This document shows positions 7,440 to 14,830 of a stretch of DNA of 36,034 bases, piece after piece (position 1 is the stretch's first letter; every line of letters starts with the position of its first letter). The notes beneath the pieces are model-generated. The model had not been told where the DNA came from. It saw only the letters and a list, made by a program, of their open reading frames with translations, and made no database searches. Both the position numbers and the translations under genes were made by a program. Origin of the DNA: a virus; the IMG/VR virus record IMGVR_UViG_3300012532_000008, positions 1-36,034 of that record; one strand, written 5' to 3'.

Positions 7440-7684
7440 GACCGCTTCCCATCGAACAGCTCCCGAATCGCGGCGGACAGCTCGGCCATCAGGCGTTCGG
7501 CCTTCCCCTGCAGCTCGGTTTTACGTCGTTCGTGCCATCGACTCCTGCATAGGTCTGAACAAAACCGCCTGGTCTTTATCCGCCGCCGGCCCTCCGTCTC
7601 TTTCGGGCCGCCACAGAACTCACACAGGAACCGGGCTGTATCCGCAGCTACGGATTCCTGGACAACATTCTCGTCGTCCGGCAC
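7436..7684 (-). CDS. Small zinc-finger protein
   Basis: An 82-residue protein starting at GTG with GGGGGAG upstream. CEFCGG near residue 21 and FCSDLCRSRWHERR near residue 41 form a four-cysteine zinc knuckle followed by a basic helix, similar to small DNA-binding treble-clef or FCS-like fingers in phages. A C-terminal helix follows. It is coupled to the initiator gene by ATGA. Probably DNA- or protein-binding; no specific family is named. Confidence 0.7.
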   Translation of the reverse strand: MPDDENVVQESVAADTARFLCEFCGGPKETEGRRRIKTRRFCSDLCRSRWHERRKTELQGKAERLMAELSAAIRELFDGKRS

Positions 7685-7711
7685 GTCGCTCCCCCTTCGC
7701 CCTCGCGGGCC

Positions 7712-8341
7712 TTACGAGCGGGCTTTCCTGCGGTCCAGGTAATCCCATGTGACCCGCCTGGGGAGAGCGGGACTGATAACCCCTGGTTGGGGGTGCCACA
7801 CCACGAGCGCCGAAGGGAAGCCGGCTCCACCGGTCTTCGTCAACGGAGCTAATCCTGATGCGATGCGCCGGGCGTTGCGCGCCAAGAAGGCTTCAGGTGG
7901 AAGAACGAACTTGACCCGGTGGGGAATCTCTCGAATCTCGGCCGCGTGTTTCGTGAGGCTCCACCATCTCGTATCCGGCCGGTGCGGGAGCAGGCTGAAG
8001 TAGAACCCGCCTTTGGCGGACTCGTCCCTCAGCTTCTCCACCCAGGGCTCGATCGGCATATTCAGCTCGCGGGAGTAGGGCGGATTCAGGAAGCACGGCT
8101 GCGGCAGGAGATGCCAGTCCGCCATCAGCGCGTCTTCCCCGTAGTTGCCGCCAGGGCCCAGCCAATTCGGAGCCAGGTGAGTTGTGATGCTCGCGGCCAG
8201 GTCGGTCGAGATGCCGGGCGTGTTGGACTCGAAGAACCCGTAAGCCTGGACCTCCAGGTCGAGGGCTCGATACAGCTCGCCGGGCGTCATCCAGTCCGGG
8301 AATTCCGATCCGTTGACGATTGCGGTGTCGTGTTTCCTCAT
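7712..8341 (-). CDS. dam: Phage DNA N6-adenine methyltransferase (Dam, PF05869-like)
   Basis: A 209-residue protein. The ATG at 8341 overlaps the upstream stop (TAATG) and begins just before the family pattern: DWMTPGELYRAL near residue 16, STDLAAS near 45, the catalytic NPPYS at 86-90, then FSLLPHRPDTRWW near 125. This is the compact phage Dam family, which methylates adenine using S-adenosylmethionine. Phages use it to evade restriction or to mark their own DNA. It sits between a small membrane protein and a zinc-finger gene. Confidence 0.88.
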   Translation of the reverse strand: MRKHDTAIVNGSEFPDWMTPGELYRALDLEVQAYGFFESNTPGISTDLAASITTHLAPNWLGPGGNYGEDALMADWHLLPQPCFLNPPYSRELNMPIEPWVEKLRDESAKGGFYFSLLPHRPDTRWWSLTKHAAEIREIPHRVKFVLPPEAFLARNARRIASGLAPLTKTGGAGFPSALVVWHPQPGVISPALPRRVTWDYLDRRKARS

Positions 8342-8514
8342 TATCGCCTCGACAGCGAGACGCCCACGAGCAGGAAGAGCCCTGCAATGGACGCAAGCAA
8401 GACCACGTCTGCCCAACTGAACCTGGATTTACCGGCGAGCACGTGTGCAGTGGCGAGCATGACGACCACCGCAATAATCACGTCGAGAGCGTGGCCGATG
8501 GGTCGATGGATCAT
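8341..8514 (-). CDS. Two-TM small membrane protein
   Basis: A 57-residue protein. I choose the ATG at 8514 because it overlaps the RecT stop as ATGA; a start five codons upstream is possible. It has two hydrophobic helices (~11-28 and ~38-53) around a short polar loop (GKSRFSW) and ends in Arg-Arg. The topology is holin-like, but the position inside the early recombination cluster argues against a lysis role. Function unknown. Confidence 0.6.
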   Translation of the reverse strand: MIHRPIGHALDVIIAVVVMLATAHVLAGKSRFSWADVVLLASIAGLFLLVGVSLSRR

Positions 8515-9536
8515 CGGCCGCCACCCCAATCGATCTCGTCTGCGGTGACCGGCGGTGCCTGGGTTTCGACCGTGGCTTCCCCGCCGGTGGTTCTGCCCGC
8601 GTCGACCCGGACCGCCTCTTTTGGCGTCGGCGTAGGGACGCGCATTGTCTGTTTCAGTCCTTCGAGCGCCTTGGTCGGCGGGGCGTTCGTGCCCTGTGTG
8701 GCCGCGGGATCCGCTTGCGGGATGACCATGCCTTCGATGTCGAAGTCCTGCCCCTCGCCAATGTCGGCCTGCTCGTCGAGAGCCATGGCGCGCGCGAGCT
8801 CCAGGGACGCTTTCGGTAGGTATTTGGCGATCTTCCGGATGCCGGTCTTGAGCGCCATTGGGACGTAGTCGGTCACCCAGGGCCCGTTGTCCTTCGCGCG
8901 CGAGCGGTTCCGGTGCCGTTCGACTTCCTCAATCTCCAGCACTTCCATCTGTTTCCCGCCGCCGCGCAGGCGAGCGACGACGTAGACGGCCCGGAGCTGC
9001 TCCTTCCACTCGGGCATGGGATTCCGCGGCCGGTGCACGATGCGGGGCTCGTCTCCGAACCAGAAGTCGAATTCGTCCGGAGTGCCGGCGGAGAACCCGG
9101 CCGGCCGCTTCGTCTTGGCGTCGATCGCGCCGGCCGTCATGCCGTTGTGCACGGACCGCGGGTGCATGTCCAGGGTGGAGCGCGCGCGGTCGACCAGGTT
9201 CCGATACCCCTGGTAACCGATGATGAGAGTGGCCTCCTTCACGGATTCCCATTGCCCATTGATCTGCTTTCGGGCGCTGAACGGGATGAGCCACGCCTCC
9301 TGCATGGGGCCGCCGAGTGTCAGCCCCAGCTTGACCGCTTCGAACGTGCCGCCGATGAGTGATTCCCTGGTGCACATCAGCAGGTCGGAGTTGTAGGCGA
9401 TCGCGTTGAAGGCGACGGCCAGGAGCCGCTGGGGGTCGAAGCCCTTCGGGGCCGCGCGCATCATCCGCTGCGCGTTGAGCTGAAAGAGTTTCTTGACGTC
9501 GTCGGATTGCTGAGTGAGCTGAACCAGTTGAGCCAT
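8511..9536 (-). CDS. recT: RecT-family single-strand annealing protein
   Basis: A 341-residue protein from the ATG at 9536 (GGAGAAAAAGT upstream; overlaps the preceding stop as TAATG). The RecT core is clear: an N-terminal helix region, LIGGTFEAVKLGLTLGGP near residue 60, AWLIPFSARK, then ATLIIGYQGYRNL near 103, a beta-rich centre with WKEQLRAVYVVARL, and PMALKTGIRKIAKYLP near 227. RecT anneals complementary single strands after 5' resection. The partner YqaJ exonuclease lies a few genes upstream. The last ~90 residues are Pro/Thr-rich and probably disordered, ending in an acidic IDWGGGR. Confidence 0.92.
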   Translation of the reverse strand: MAQLVQLTQQSDDVKKLFQLNAQRMMRAAPKGFDPQRLLAVAFNAIAYNSDLLMCTRESLIGGTFEAVKLGLTLGGPMQEAWLIPFSARKQINGQWESVKEATLIIGYQGYRNLVDRARSTLDMHPRSVHNGMTAGAIDAKTKRPAGFSAGTPDEFDFWFGDEPRIVHRPRNPMPEWKEQLRAVYVVARLRGGGKQMEVLEIEEVERHRNRSRAKDNGPWVTDYVPMALKTGIRKIAKYLPKASLELARAMALDEQADIGEGQDFDIEGMVIPQADPAATQGTNAPPTKALEGLKQTMRVPTPTPKEAVRVDAGRTTGGEATVETQAPPVTADEIDWGGGR

Positions 9537-9757
9537 TACTTTTTCTCCAGGTTGTGAACCAGACCGCAGCTCGGACACTGTCCGGCGATCCGGAGATGTG
9601 TGGCAGCCGGCGGGATCCATGTTCCGCAGGAACAGCGGAGGTAGCCGGACCCTTTCAGGTGGACGACGCAGAGCTTTTGTCCTGGCTCCGCGAGCGCCCC
9701 ACAGCGCCGATTCTCGAAAACCTTGCCTTTGCCGGCGTGCCCTTCACAGACCGCCAT
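9536..9757 (-). CDS. Small zinc-ribbon protein
   Basis: A 73-residue protein. The ATG at 9757 has GAGG six bases upstream and overlaps the preceding gene by 14 bases; an in-frame ATG at 9769 is an alternative. Cysteines occur as CEGH, RRCG, KLCVVH, RCSCG and CPSCG, which could fill two zinc sites. It is coupled to recT by TAATG and so is probably made with it. It may bind DNA or a recombination partner; this is unproven. Confidence 0.65.
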   Translation of the reverse strand: MAVCEGHAGKGKVFENRRCGALAEPGQKLCVVHLKGSGYLRCSCGTWIPPAATHLRIAGQCPSCGLVHNLEKK

Positions 9758-10091
9758 CGAGAACCTCATTGATGAAACCGGCGTCCAGGGACGCCAGCCG
9801 CATGAGAACCTGGGCCCGGCGGAGCGCCGCGACGAGGCGCGCGTGATGCTCCAGGCGGTCCGCGTAGCCGTCGAGGATCGGGAAGAGGACGCGAAGCTCC
9901 TGGATCGCCAGCGCTTGCTCCGCGAACTCGGTCCCCATCGACTCGGCCACACAGCCGCCGCACTCGGAGCTGCCGTTCCCCTCGGCCATGTTCATCGGGG
10001 GAATGTCCTGGTGCCTCGCGCATCGGTGCGCGACACAGTCCGCGATCGCCGCCTTCATTTCGGGGGTCGGCTCCCCGCGCAGGAGCTTCAT
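9744..10091 (-). CDS. Hypothetical protein
   Basis: A 115-residue protein starting at an ATG that overlaps the upstream stop as ATGA. The N-terminal half has HRCARHQ and ECGGCV groups that may bind metal. The C-terminal half is a long amphipathic helix rich in Leu and Arg (ELRVLFPILDGYADRLEHH). No family is recognised. It lies in the coupled run of small genes between the YqaJ exonuclease and recT. Confidence 0.6.
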   Translation of the reverse strand: MKLLRGEPTPEMKAAIADCVAHRCARHQDIPPMNMAEGNGSSECGGCVAESMGTEFAEQALAIQELRVLFPILDGYADRLEHHARLVAALRRAQVLMRLASLDAGFINEVLDGGL

Positions 10092-10357
10092 CGCCGGCGG
10101 AGATCCGTCTCGTTGATCGCCATCCCCGTTTCCCGAAGCCGCTGTTTCAGGGTCGCCTTGTCGGACTCGTGGAAGATGACGACGTTGGTGACCTTCTCGA
10201 ACGCCTCGCTGGGCGGGTTCACCAGGAGGGTCTTTTTCTCACGAAGATAGTCGATCCCCTGGTCGGTGATTCCGACAATGAGAACGAATCCTGTGCCGTC
10301 CATCTTCTCGCCGTAGGCGTAGATGATGTGCTCGTTTTTGATGCTGTCAGCGTTCAC
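10088..10357 (-). CDS. Hypothetical protein
   Basis: An 89-residue protein. I choose the GTG at 10357 because GGAGGG lies four bases upstream and the start overlaps the preceding stop as GTGA; an ATG at 10372 is the alternative. The sequence alternates strands and helices (HIIYAYGEKM, FVLIVGITDQGIDYL, VVIFHES), consistent with a small alpha-beta domain. No known family. The stop couples to the next gene by ATGA. Confidence 0.65.
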   Translation of the reverse strand: MNADSIKNEHIIYAYGEKMDGTGFVLIVGITDQGIDYLREKKTLLVNPPSEAFEKVTNVVIFHESDKATLKQRLRETGMAINETDLRRR

Positions 10358-10449
10358 CGAACCCTCCGCCATTGAATCCAGAGCGTGACGCCGGTGGCCC
10401 ACAGAGCGCCCCAGCCGCAGCCAAGAAGAAACGCCGTCGTCGACGTCAT
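10354..10449 (-). CDS. 31-residue single-TM micropeptide
   Basis: This short frame has start and stop placed exactly by coupling: its ATG overlaps the YqaJ stop as ATGA, and its stop overlaps the next GTG as GTGA. GGGAAGGA lies about six bases before the ATG. The peptide is nearly all one membrane helix (residues ~5-26, Trp- and Gly-rich) with a QWRRVR positive tail. The coupling on both sides makes chance less likely. Role unknown. Confidence 0.55.
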   Translation of the reverse strand: MTSTTAFLLGCGWGALWATGVTLWIQWRRVR

Positions 10450-11453
10450 TGCGTGTCCTTCCCTTCGTCGTCGATCGGAATGTCGAGCTCCAGGGCGGAC
10501 CGCTTCCCCGGCGGCAGCGCTGGGCGCTTCGCCTCGAAGCATCGGAGCACGCGGAACGTGGTTTCCTTGGCGACGTATTCCCGGCGAGTCTGCGGCTTCC
10601 AGGTGTAGACCGTGCCGTTCGGCAGCCGGCCGCCGATGTTGTCCCCGATCGACATGCGGAGGACGTTCTCCGCAGCGTTCTTGCGGTTCTTCGCTTCGGC
10701 CACGGCGACCTTGGCGTCCTGCAGCTCGATGTGCACGTCGACCAGCTCCGGGGGAAACGCGACGATTTCCCCGGTCCCCGGCTTCCGGAACATCGCGTCG
10801 ATCGCGCGCTTCGTGGCGTCGGAGCCGTCCGGGACTGGCGGTTCCTGCCGGAGCAGGCGGCTCCAGAACTCGTCCTCCGCCTTGATGAGCAGCTCGATGA
10901 ATTCCTCGTCCCTTGGGATGTCGGCCCACACGAACCGGCAGCCGCCGATGAGTGCCGCGAGCGAGCCCCACTTCTCTCCGCTGACGGCAAGCTGGTGCTG
11001 GAGCTGGACCTGGAATTCGGCCGGCGGCTCCTGATAGTCGAGCCACGATTTGCCGACAAAGAAATGCGCGTTCTTGATTTCCAGTACGCCTTCGCCGTCC
11101 TCGGGGCGCTCCGGGTTGATGGTGTAGCGGTCGACCGATGCGACCATGAATTCGACGGTGCGCGAGCGGGCCAGGGTGAACGTGCCTGGCAGCCGCGGGT
11201 TCCTGACGGAGCGACCGGTTTCGAGCGCGTAGCGCTGGGCGATCGGCTCTTCCAGGATGTTGCCCCACTCGATCTGCTCGTTGTCGCCCTTGGTTGGCAT
11301 CTCCAGACCCAGCTTTTCCCGATAGAGCTGGAAGGCCGATTTGTAGCGGGAGATCCCCAGGATGGCCGGCGCGTCGGACGAGCCGATCCCCAGCGTTCGG
11401 CGGGCTTCGAGCCACTCTTTGCGGGTTGGAACGACGATTTCTTCAGTCTGCAT
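10446..11453 (-). CDS. yqaJ: YqaJ-like viral recombinase exonuclease
   Basis: A 335-residue protein with YqaJ/lambda-exonuclease motifs in order: an N-terminal LGIGSSDAPAILGISRYKS near residues 21-39, WGNILEEPIA with Glu near 68, a central ASVDRY with Asp108, and the catalytic EIKNA (Glu125, Lys127) of the PD-(D/E)XK core, followed by QVQLQHQLAV. These enzymes resect one DNA strand to give single strands for RecT. It lies upstream of recT in the same transcript, the usual pairing. The C-terminal ~120 residues contain a coiled-coil-like segment and are less conserved. Confidence 0.9.
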   Translation of the reverse strand: MQTEEIVVPTRKEWLEARRTLGIGSSDAPAILGISRYKSAFQLYREKLGLEMPTKGDNEQIEWGNILEEPIAQRYALETGRSVRNPRLPGTFTLARSRTVEFMVASVDRYTINPERPEDGEGVLEIKNAHFFVGKSWLDYQEPPAEFQVQLQHQLAVSGEKWGSLAALIGGCRFVWADIPRDEEFIELLIKAEDEFWSRLLRQEPPVPDGSDATKRAIDAMFRKPGTGEIVAFPPELVDVHIELQDAKVAVAEAKNRKNAAENVLRMSIGDNIGGRLPNGTVYTWKPQTRREYVAKETTFRVLRCFEAKRPALPPGKRSALELDIPIDDEGKDTQ

Positions 11454-11458
11454 GGCTA

Positions 11459-11647
11459 CTACTGCTCCAGGAACTTCGTGAACGCTGCCGCCAGGCGCGG
11501 AACTTCAACGCCGTGCAACTCGGGGATCTCTGCCGTCGTCTTCGTGGGCGTGAGCGAATCCCACCAGCCTCTCGGCCTCGTCAACCGAGAGACGGACGGT
11601 GATGAACGTCTTACGCCATGGGATTCCTCCTCTGGCGCGTAGTTCAC
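11459..11647 (-). CDS. Uncertain short gene; frame conflict
   Basis: The listed frame begins at a GTG that overlaps the upstream stop as GTGA, with GAGG seven bases before it, and encodes 62 residues. Its first half (many Arg, Ser, Pro) looks like an out-of-frame translation. A second frame over 11505-11620 reads far more like protein (KTFITVRLSVDEAERLVGF) but has no usable start. A strong GAGGAGG site precedes an ATG at 11621 that meets TAA after two codons. A gene with indels or frameshifting would reconcile these signals. Treat boundaries and product as unresolved. Confidence 0.35.
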   Translation of the reverse strand: MNYAPEEESHGVRRSSPSVSRLTRPRGWWDSLTPTKTTAEIPELHGVEVPRLAAAFTKFLEQ

Positions 11648-11907
11648 GCGAGCACCTCTTCGCTGGGGTCCACGAAGTCCAGCCACTGGTCGTTACAGCA
11701 CAGGTCAAGCTGCGTGCCGTTCCATCCGCGCTCGTTCGCGTCACCAGCCGCTCTGTCGATTTCGTCACGCGTCGGGAATCTGTTGCCAGTCCAGACCACC
11801 ACGTCATCAGCCAGCAGTTTGTAGGTGGCAGACGCCTTGATCACTCTGTCGATGGCCTCGGCTTCGCGGGTGGTTTGCGAGTTGCTGTCGAATCTCGATT
11901 TTGCCAT
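11644..11907 (-). CDS. Small hypothetical protein
   Basis: An 87-residue protein; the ATG has GGGAG seven bases upstream. The N-terminus is a charged helix (REAEAIDRVIKAS), followed by a beta-like VVVWTGNRF, a helix, and a C-terminal LDLCCNDQW with adjacent cysteines. It is acidic at the end. No family recognised. It is the first gene of a coupled group leading to the YqaJ exonuclease. Confidence 0.65.
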   Translation of the reverse strand: MAKSRFDSNSQTTREAEAIDRVIKASATYKLLADDVVVWTGNRFPTRDEIDRAAGDANERGWNGTQLDLCCNDQWLDFVDPSEEVLA

Positions 11908-11961
11908 CTGTCGTCTCCCGGTTCTCGGTCGGCGTCATTGCCATCCGATAGGAGAATTGTT

Positions 11962-12546
11962 TTACCTCTCGCTGGCGCCGACTGGTTCGGGCTCCGGCTC
12001 CGCCGTTCCCTCGGTCTGCTCAGCCTCTCCGCGGCGCTTCCGCCCCAGCTTCGGCGCCTTCGCTTCCTCCGCCGGCCGCTGCTCGTCCAGCATGTTGAGC
12101 TGCGTGTCATACATCGACACCACGATCTGCTCGTTCTGCTGGTTCGCCAGGAACATCAGAATTTCCGGCGTCGGGTAGGGGAAGTCGACGTAGAACGTCG
12201 CTTCCATCGTCGGGGTCTCCTTGTCCCGCCTGACCTTCAGCTCGGAATCGACGCACACGTTCTGGATCATGACCAGGTCCTCGGTCTGGTCCGGCGCGAG
12301 CTTGACCCGCATCTCCTGGAGCGGCACGGCGATCTTGAACTTCGCCTCCGCGAGCTGTTCCAGCGGCTCGGCGTCGGTCCGCCGGAAGATGTGTTCGCGG
12401 ATCCCCGGGCCCAATTCCTCGGCCATCGCCGCCGTGAAGGGTGCGATCAGGAGCGTGCAGGCGACGATCTTCCTGGTCTCCCCGTCCTTCTTCTCCGTGC
12501 TGAAGCGCACTTCGCGGAGGTAGACGGGCATGTTCGGATGCAGCAT
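11962..12546 (-). CDS. Hypothetical early protein
   Basis: A 194-residue protein. The start at 12546 has only a weak GAGA-type site; an ATG five codons downstream is possible. The central region is beta-rich (VYLREVRFSTEKKD, KIVACTLLIAPF, KFKIAVPLQEMRVKL, MEATFYVDFPYP), followed by a helix and an acidic/basic disordered tail (LGRKRRGEAEQ). The ordered part suggests a compact beta-sandwich. It lies between a 162-residue unknown protein and the YqaJ group. Function unknown. Confidence 0.7.
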   Translation of the reverse strand: MLHPNMPVYLREVRFSTEKKDGETRKIVACTLLIAPFTAAMAEELGPGIREHIFRRTDAEPLEQLAEAKFKIAVPLQEMRVKLAPDQTEDLVMIQNVCVDSELKVRRDKETPTMEATFYVDFPYPTPEILMFLANQQNEQIVVSMYDTQLNMLDEQRPAEEAKAPKLGRKRRGEAEQTEGTAEPEPEPVGASER

Positions 12547-12601
12547 TTCTCGTGTCTCTTTCTCGGCGGTTTCAGTGATTTGTGACTCAGGATTCAGGGA
12601 T

Positions 12602-13090
12602 TTATTTATACAGGTCCGCTTCCGCCCCTCCCTCCGGCGACGTCGTTTCTTCCAGGGCTTCGGCCACCGCGGCGTCGACCAGTGGCTTCAGCACGGCAAC
12701 GAACTCGTTCACGTTGACCCTAGCGATCGGCTCCAGCTTCGGCGTCCAGTGCCCGGGCGACAGCTCCGGCGAATAGGGGACGTCCCGCTTCGGCAGCGCG
12801 CCCAGCTCGGGATCGAGAATCAGCAGGCTGACCATCCCGTTGAGCTCCCCCTCCTTGTTCCGGTTGTGCCGCATGATGAACCCGGCGATCGGCTCCGGCT
12901 TCCGGCCAGCCTCGATCGCCGCGACGTAGCGCGTCCGGTCCGCGTAGTAGACAACCTCCCCGATGTCTGGGATCCCGGTGTTGGCGGCCGTCTGTTTCTC
13001 TGGGTCACCCCCGATCGGAGGCTCCGCCACCGCCGACGATGTCTCCGGTGGCTTCTCCTTCTCCGCCCTCGCCGCTCGTGCCTTTCCCAT
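12602..13090 (-). CDS. Hypothetical early protein
   Basis: A 162-residue protein; the ATG at 13090 has a near-perfect AGGAGGGAG upstream, which decides it over an in-frame start 48 bases earlier. The N-terminal ~35 residues are charged and disordered. The rest is a small domain with EVVYYADRTRYVAAIEAG, AGFIMRHNRN, MVSLLILDPELG and a C-terminal helix. It overlaps the upstream gene by 86 bases in another frame, an unusually long overlap. No family recognised. Confidence 0.7.
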   Translation of the reverse strand: MGKARAARAEKEKPPETSSAVAEPPIGGDPEKQTAANTGIPDIGEVVYYADRTRYVAAIEAGRKPEPIAGFIMRHNRNKEGELNGMVSLLILDPELGALPKRDVPYSPELSPGHWTPKLEPIARVNVNEFVAVLKPLVDAAVAEALEETTSPEGGAEADLYK

Positions 13091-13286
13091 CTCGCTCCCT
13101 CCTGGCCCGTTCGTGGGCCGCCTTTCCAGCCTCAACAATCAGCCGGTAAACCTCGTCTGGCGTGAACTTCTCGAAGATGACCGTCCGCCCCCGAACGTGC
13201 TTCATGTGCTTCGTGACTGGGTCGTAGACGCGCATCGACACATAGACCACCTGGCCGGCCCAATGCCGTTTCTTGTTCTCAGGCAC
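13005..13286 (-). CDS. Small basic hypothetical protein
   Basis: A 93-residue protein starting at GTG, with GGAGG about ten bases upstream and an eight-base overlap with the preceding gene. Residues 1-40 form beta-like strands (WAGQVVYVSMRVYD, RGRTVIFEKF), then a basic helix (DEVYRLIVEAGKAAHERARR). The last ~25 residues are Gly/Glu-rich low complexity and are encoded where this gene overlaps the next in another frame. The tail may exist only because of that overlap. Confidence 0.6.
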   Translation of the reverse strand: MPENKKRHWAGQVVYVSMRVYDPVTKHMKHVRGRTVIFEKFTPDEVYRLIVEAGKAAHERARRERDGKGTSGEGGEGEATGDIVGGGGASDRG

Positions 13287-13623
13287 TCGGAATATCCTCC
13301 GCCGGCATATTCAGCAGCTCCTCTTCCGATATGAGCCCGGGCGGGTTCGGTGGCGGCTCGTTGCCGCGGATGATTTGGATCTGCACGCCAGTCATCACCC
13401 GATGGGTGAGGATCTGGAGCACCTTGAACGGGTTGCTGATTTCCTCCAGCATCCGGTCGATCGTCACCGCCAGCAGCACGCCCGTAACCACGACGTCCCT
13501 GGGCTGCCCGGGATGCCCCGGAATGTCGTTCTCCGGGAGCGATCCCTCCTGAGTCCTGACGAAGTTGTTCAGCTCGGTTTGCATCCGGGCGCACGACCCG
13601 CAGGGCGTTTCGTCCTCCATCAC
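13279..13623 (-). CDS. Hypothetical protein with N-terminal CxxC
   Basis: A 114-residue protein. The start is GTG at 13623 (GTGA overlap with the upstream stop) or the adjacent ATG at 13620; both share a GGAGGG site. An N-terminal CGSC is followed by a helical region, a Gly/Pro turn, a beta-like DVVVTGVLLAVTI and a VLQILTHRVMTGVQIQII segment. The C-terminus is acidic. It is coupled to both neighbours. No family recognised. Confidence 0.65.
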   Translation of the reverse strand: MMEDETPCGSCARMQTELNNFVRTQEGSLPENDIPGHPGQPRDVVVTGVLLAVTIDRMLEEISNPFKVLQILTHRVMTGVQIQIIRGNEPPPNPPGLISEEELLNMPAEDIPSA

Positions 13624-14021
13624 ATAACCCTCCGCTTCTTCGCGGCCGCAGCCGTCGCGTCGTCCTCGTCTTCGTCGTCGTCGATGTGCGCGGCGGACGC
13701 TCCCTCGGCCTCGGCTCGCTCGCGGCGCTCCTTCCGGCTGGGGTCAATCTGGTCCTTCGTGTCGTCCTCGTCCTGGATGAGCATGAGCGCCTTCAACGCC
13801 CGTTCGGACGTCGAACCGTGCGCGATGAGCTGACAGAGCGCCATGCAGAGAAACGGGCCCATGCCGGCGCGCCGGAAGGCGTCGATCCCGATCTCGATGA
13901 GGGAGTAGGCCAGGCGCGCGCTTTCGTCCGGATCCTGGGCGTGCTTCTTTAACGTGTCGATGACGTCCCGCTTCGTCTGCACCTGTTTCCCGATGTCGGC
14001 AATCAGATCGTTGACGTTCAT
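13620..14021 (-). CDS. Hypothetical helical protein with acidic tail
   Basis: A 133-residue protein whose ATG overlaps the upstream stop as ATGA. Residues 1-85 are predicted helical (DLIADIGKQVQTKRDVIDTLKKH, then ARLAYSLIEIGIDAFRRAG). From about residue 95 it becomes highly charged, with a run of Asp/Glu near 115-123 and a final AAAKKRRVM. A helical domain plus an acidic disordered tail suggests a protein- or DNA-mimicking interaction surface, which is only an inference. Confidence 0.65.
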   Translation of the reverse strand: MNVNDLIADIGKQVQTKRDVIDTLKKHAQDPDESARLAYSLIEIGIDAFRRAGMGPFLCMALCQLIAHGSTSERALKALMLIQDEDDTKDQIDPSRKERRERAEAEGASAAHIDDDEDEDDATAAAAKKRRVM

Positions 14022-14647
14022 AAGTCCTCGTCGAAGTTGTATTTGCGTTTACCGGTGCCGACCGTGGCCGGCGGTTTGCTGGGTTTCGCGGCGGAACGTT
14101 TGTCCGCCATTCGCTGACCAGCGGCGGCTCGCTGTTCGGCCTCCTGCATGAGCTTCATCCACTCCTGCATGGCCGGCGCGCGGCGCTTCTCTTCGCCACG
14201 CATGAATTTCTGCTCGGCCATGAGAGCTCGCGCGCGTTCCAGGGCAGCCAACAGGTCGATCGTCGGCTCCTGGGCGACGATGCGCGAGAGAATCGGGCGC
14301 AGGTCGTCGAAGTCCGGATTCTGGCGAGAGATCATCGCCAGTTCCTTGGCCGCGCGCTTCCGCATCGCCTCCATGAATACCGGCGCGGCCGCTACCATCG
14401 CGTTCGGGACCAGCGGCGCGCGTTTCAGCATTTGCCAGAGCTTCGTCCGCTGCGCTTCGACTTCCGGAAGGGCGTAATCGCTCGGGCCGTCGACCTGGAT
14501 CGGGCAGAAGTAGGCGCCCGCGACGACGTCCCTCTGGTGGGTCGCCGCCGGGCAGCCGCAGGCCGGGCAGGCCGCGTCGTCCGCGAGCGCACCGGTAGCC
14601 AGGCGCTTCCAGAGATCGGACGACGGCCAGGTAGAACGATTCGTCAT
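14018..14647 (-). CDS. Hypothetical protein with zinc knuckle and C-terminal YNFDEDL
   Basis: A 209-residue protein. The ATG at 14647 is chosen although no Shine-Dalgarno site is visible; TTG at 14656 is possible. CPACGCPAATH near residue 29 and an FCPIQ further on form a possible CCHC zinc site. The rest is helical and Ala/Arg-rich, with MQEWMKLMQEAEQR near residue 163, then a disordered Lys/Pro region. It ends KRKYNFDEDL, like two other products of this cluster. A tRNA-like element lies directly upstream. Function unknown. Confidence 0.65.
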   Translation of the reverse strand: MTNRSTWPSSDLWKRLATGALADDAACPACGCPAATHQRDVVAGAYFCPIQVDGPSDYALPEVEAQRTKLWQMLKRAPLVPNAMVAAAPVFMEAMRKRAAKELAMISRQNPDFDDLRPILSRIVAQEPTIDLLAALERARALMAEQKFMRGEEKRRAPAMQEWMKLMQEAEQRAAAGQRMADKRSAAKPSKPPATVGTGKRKYNFDEDL

Positions 14648-14661
14648 GGGGAGCAAGTAGG

Positions 14662-14745
14662 TGGGGCGGCAGGGGAGTCGAACCCCCGCCCTGTCTACGT
14701 CGCAACCGCCGGAAGTAACGCTTCCAGGTGTCCGCAGGCCGCCCC
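14662..14745 (-). tRNA. tRNA-like element (T-arm and acceptor stem; atypical)
   Basis: On the minus strand the 3' part has a textbook T-arm (GGGGG, TTCGACT loop, CCCCT), and the ends pair as GGGGCGGC with GCCGCCCC, an eight-base acceptor-like helix. The span is about 83 bases. The middle does not fold as a normal cloverleaf: the best hairpin (CTGGAA with TTCCGG) leaves a loop lacking U33, and no D-arm fits with it. It could be a degenerate tRNA gene, a tRNA-derived attachment site, or a tRNA-mimicking RNA. No amino acid identity is assigned. Confidence 0.35.
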
Positions 14746-14758
14746 GTCAGAGCTTTGG

Positions 14759-14830
14759 TTACCGTGAGCCGCGCCTATACAAGAGCCGCAGCAGCAGTAG
14801 CAGCATCAGCCCCGCTATCGCTTCGCTCAT
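14759..14830 (-). CDS. Candidate 23-residue hydrophobic micropeptide
   Basis: An ATG with AGGGG about eight bases upstream opens a frame encoding MSEAIAG, then a LMLLLLLRLLY helix and a basic RRGSR tail. It overlaps the end of the 81-residue gene at 14775 in another frame. It resembles the single-TM micropeptide at 10354 in design. Chance is a real possibility because it is so short and Leu codons are common here. Confidence 0.35.
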   Translation of the reverse strand: MSEAIAGLMLLLLLRLLYRRGSR

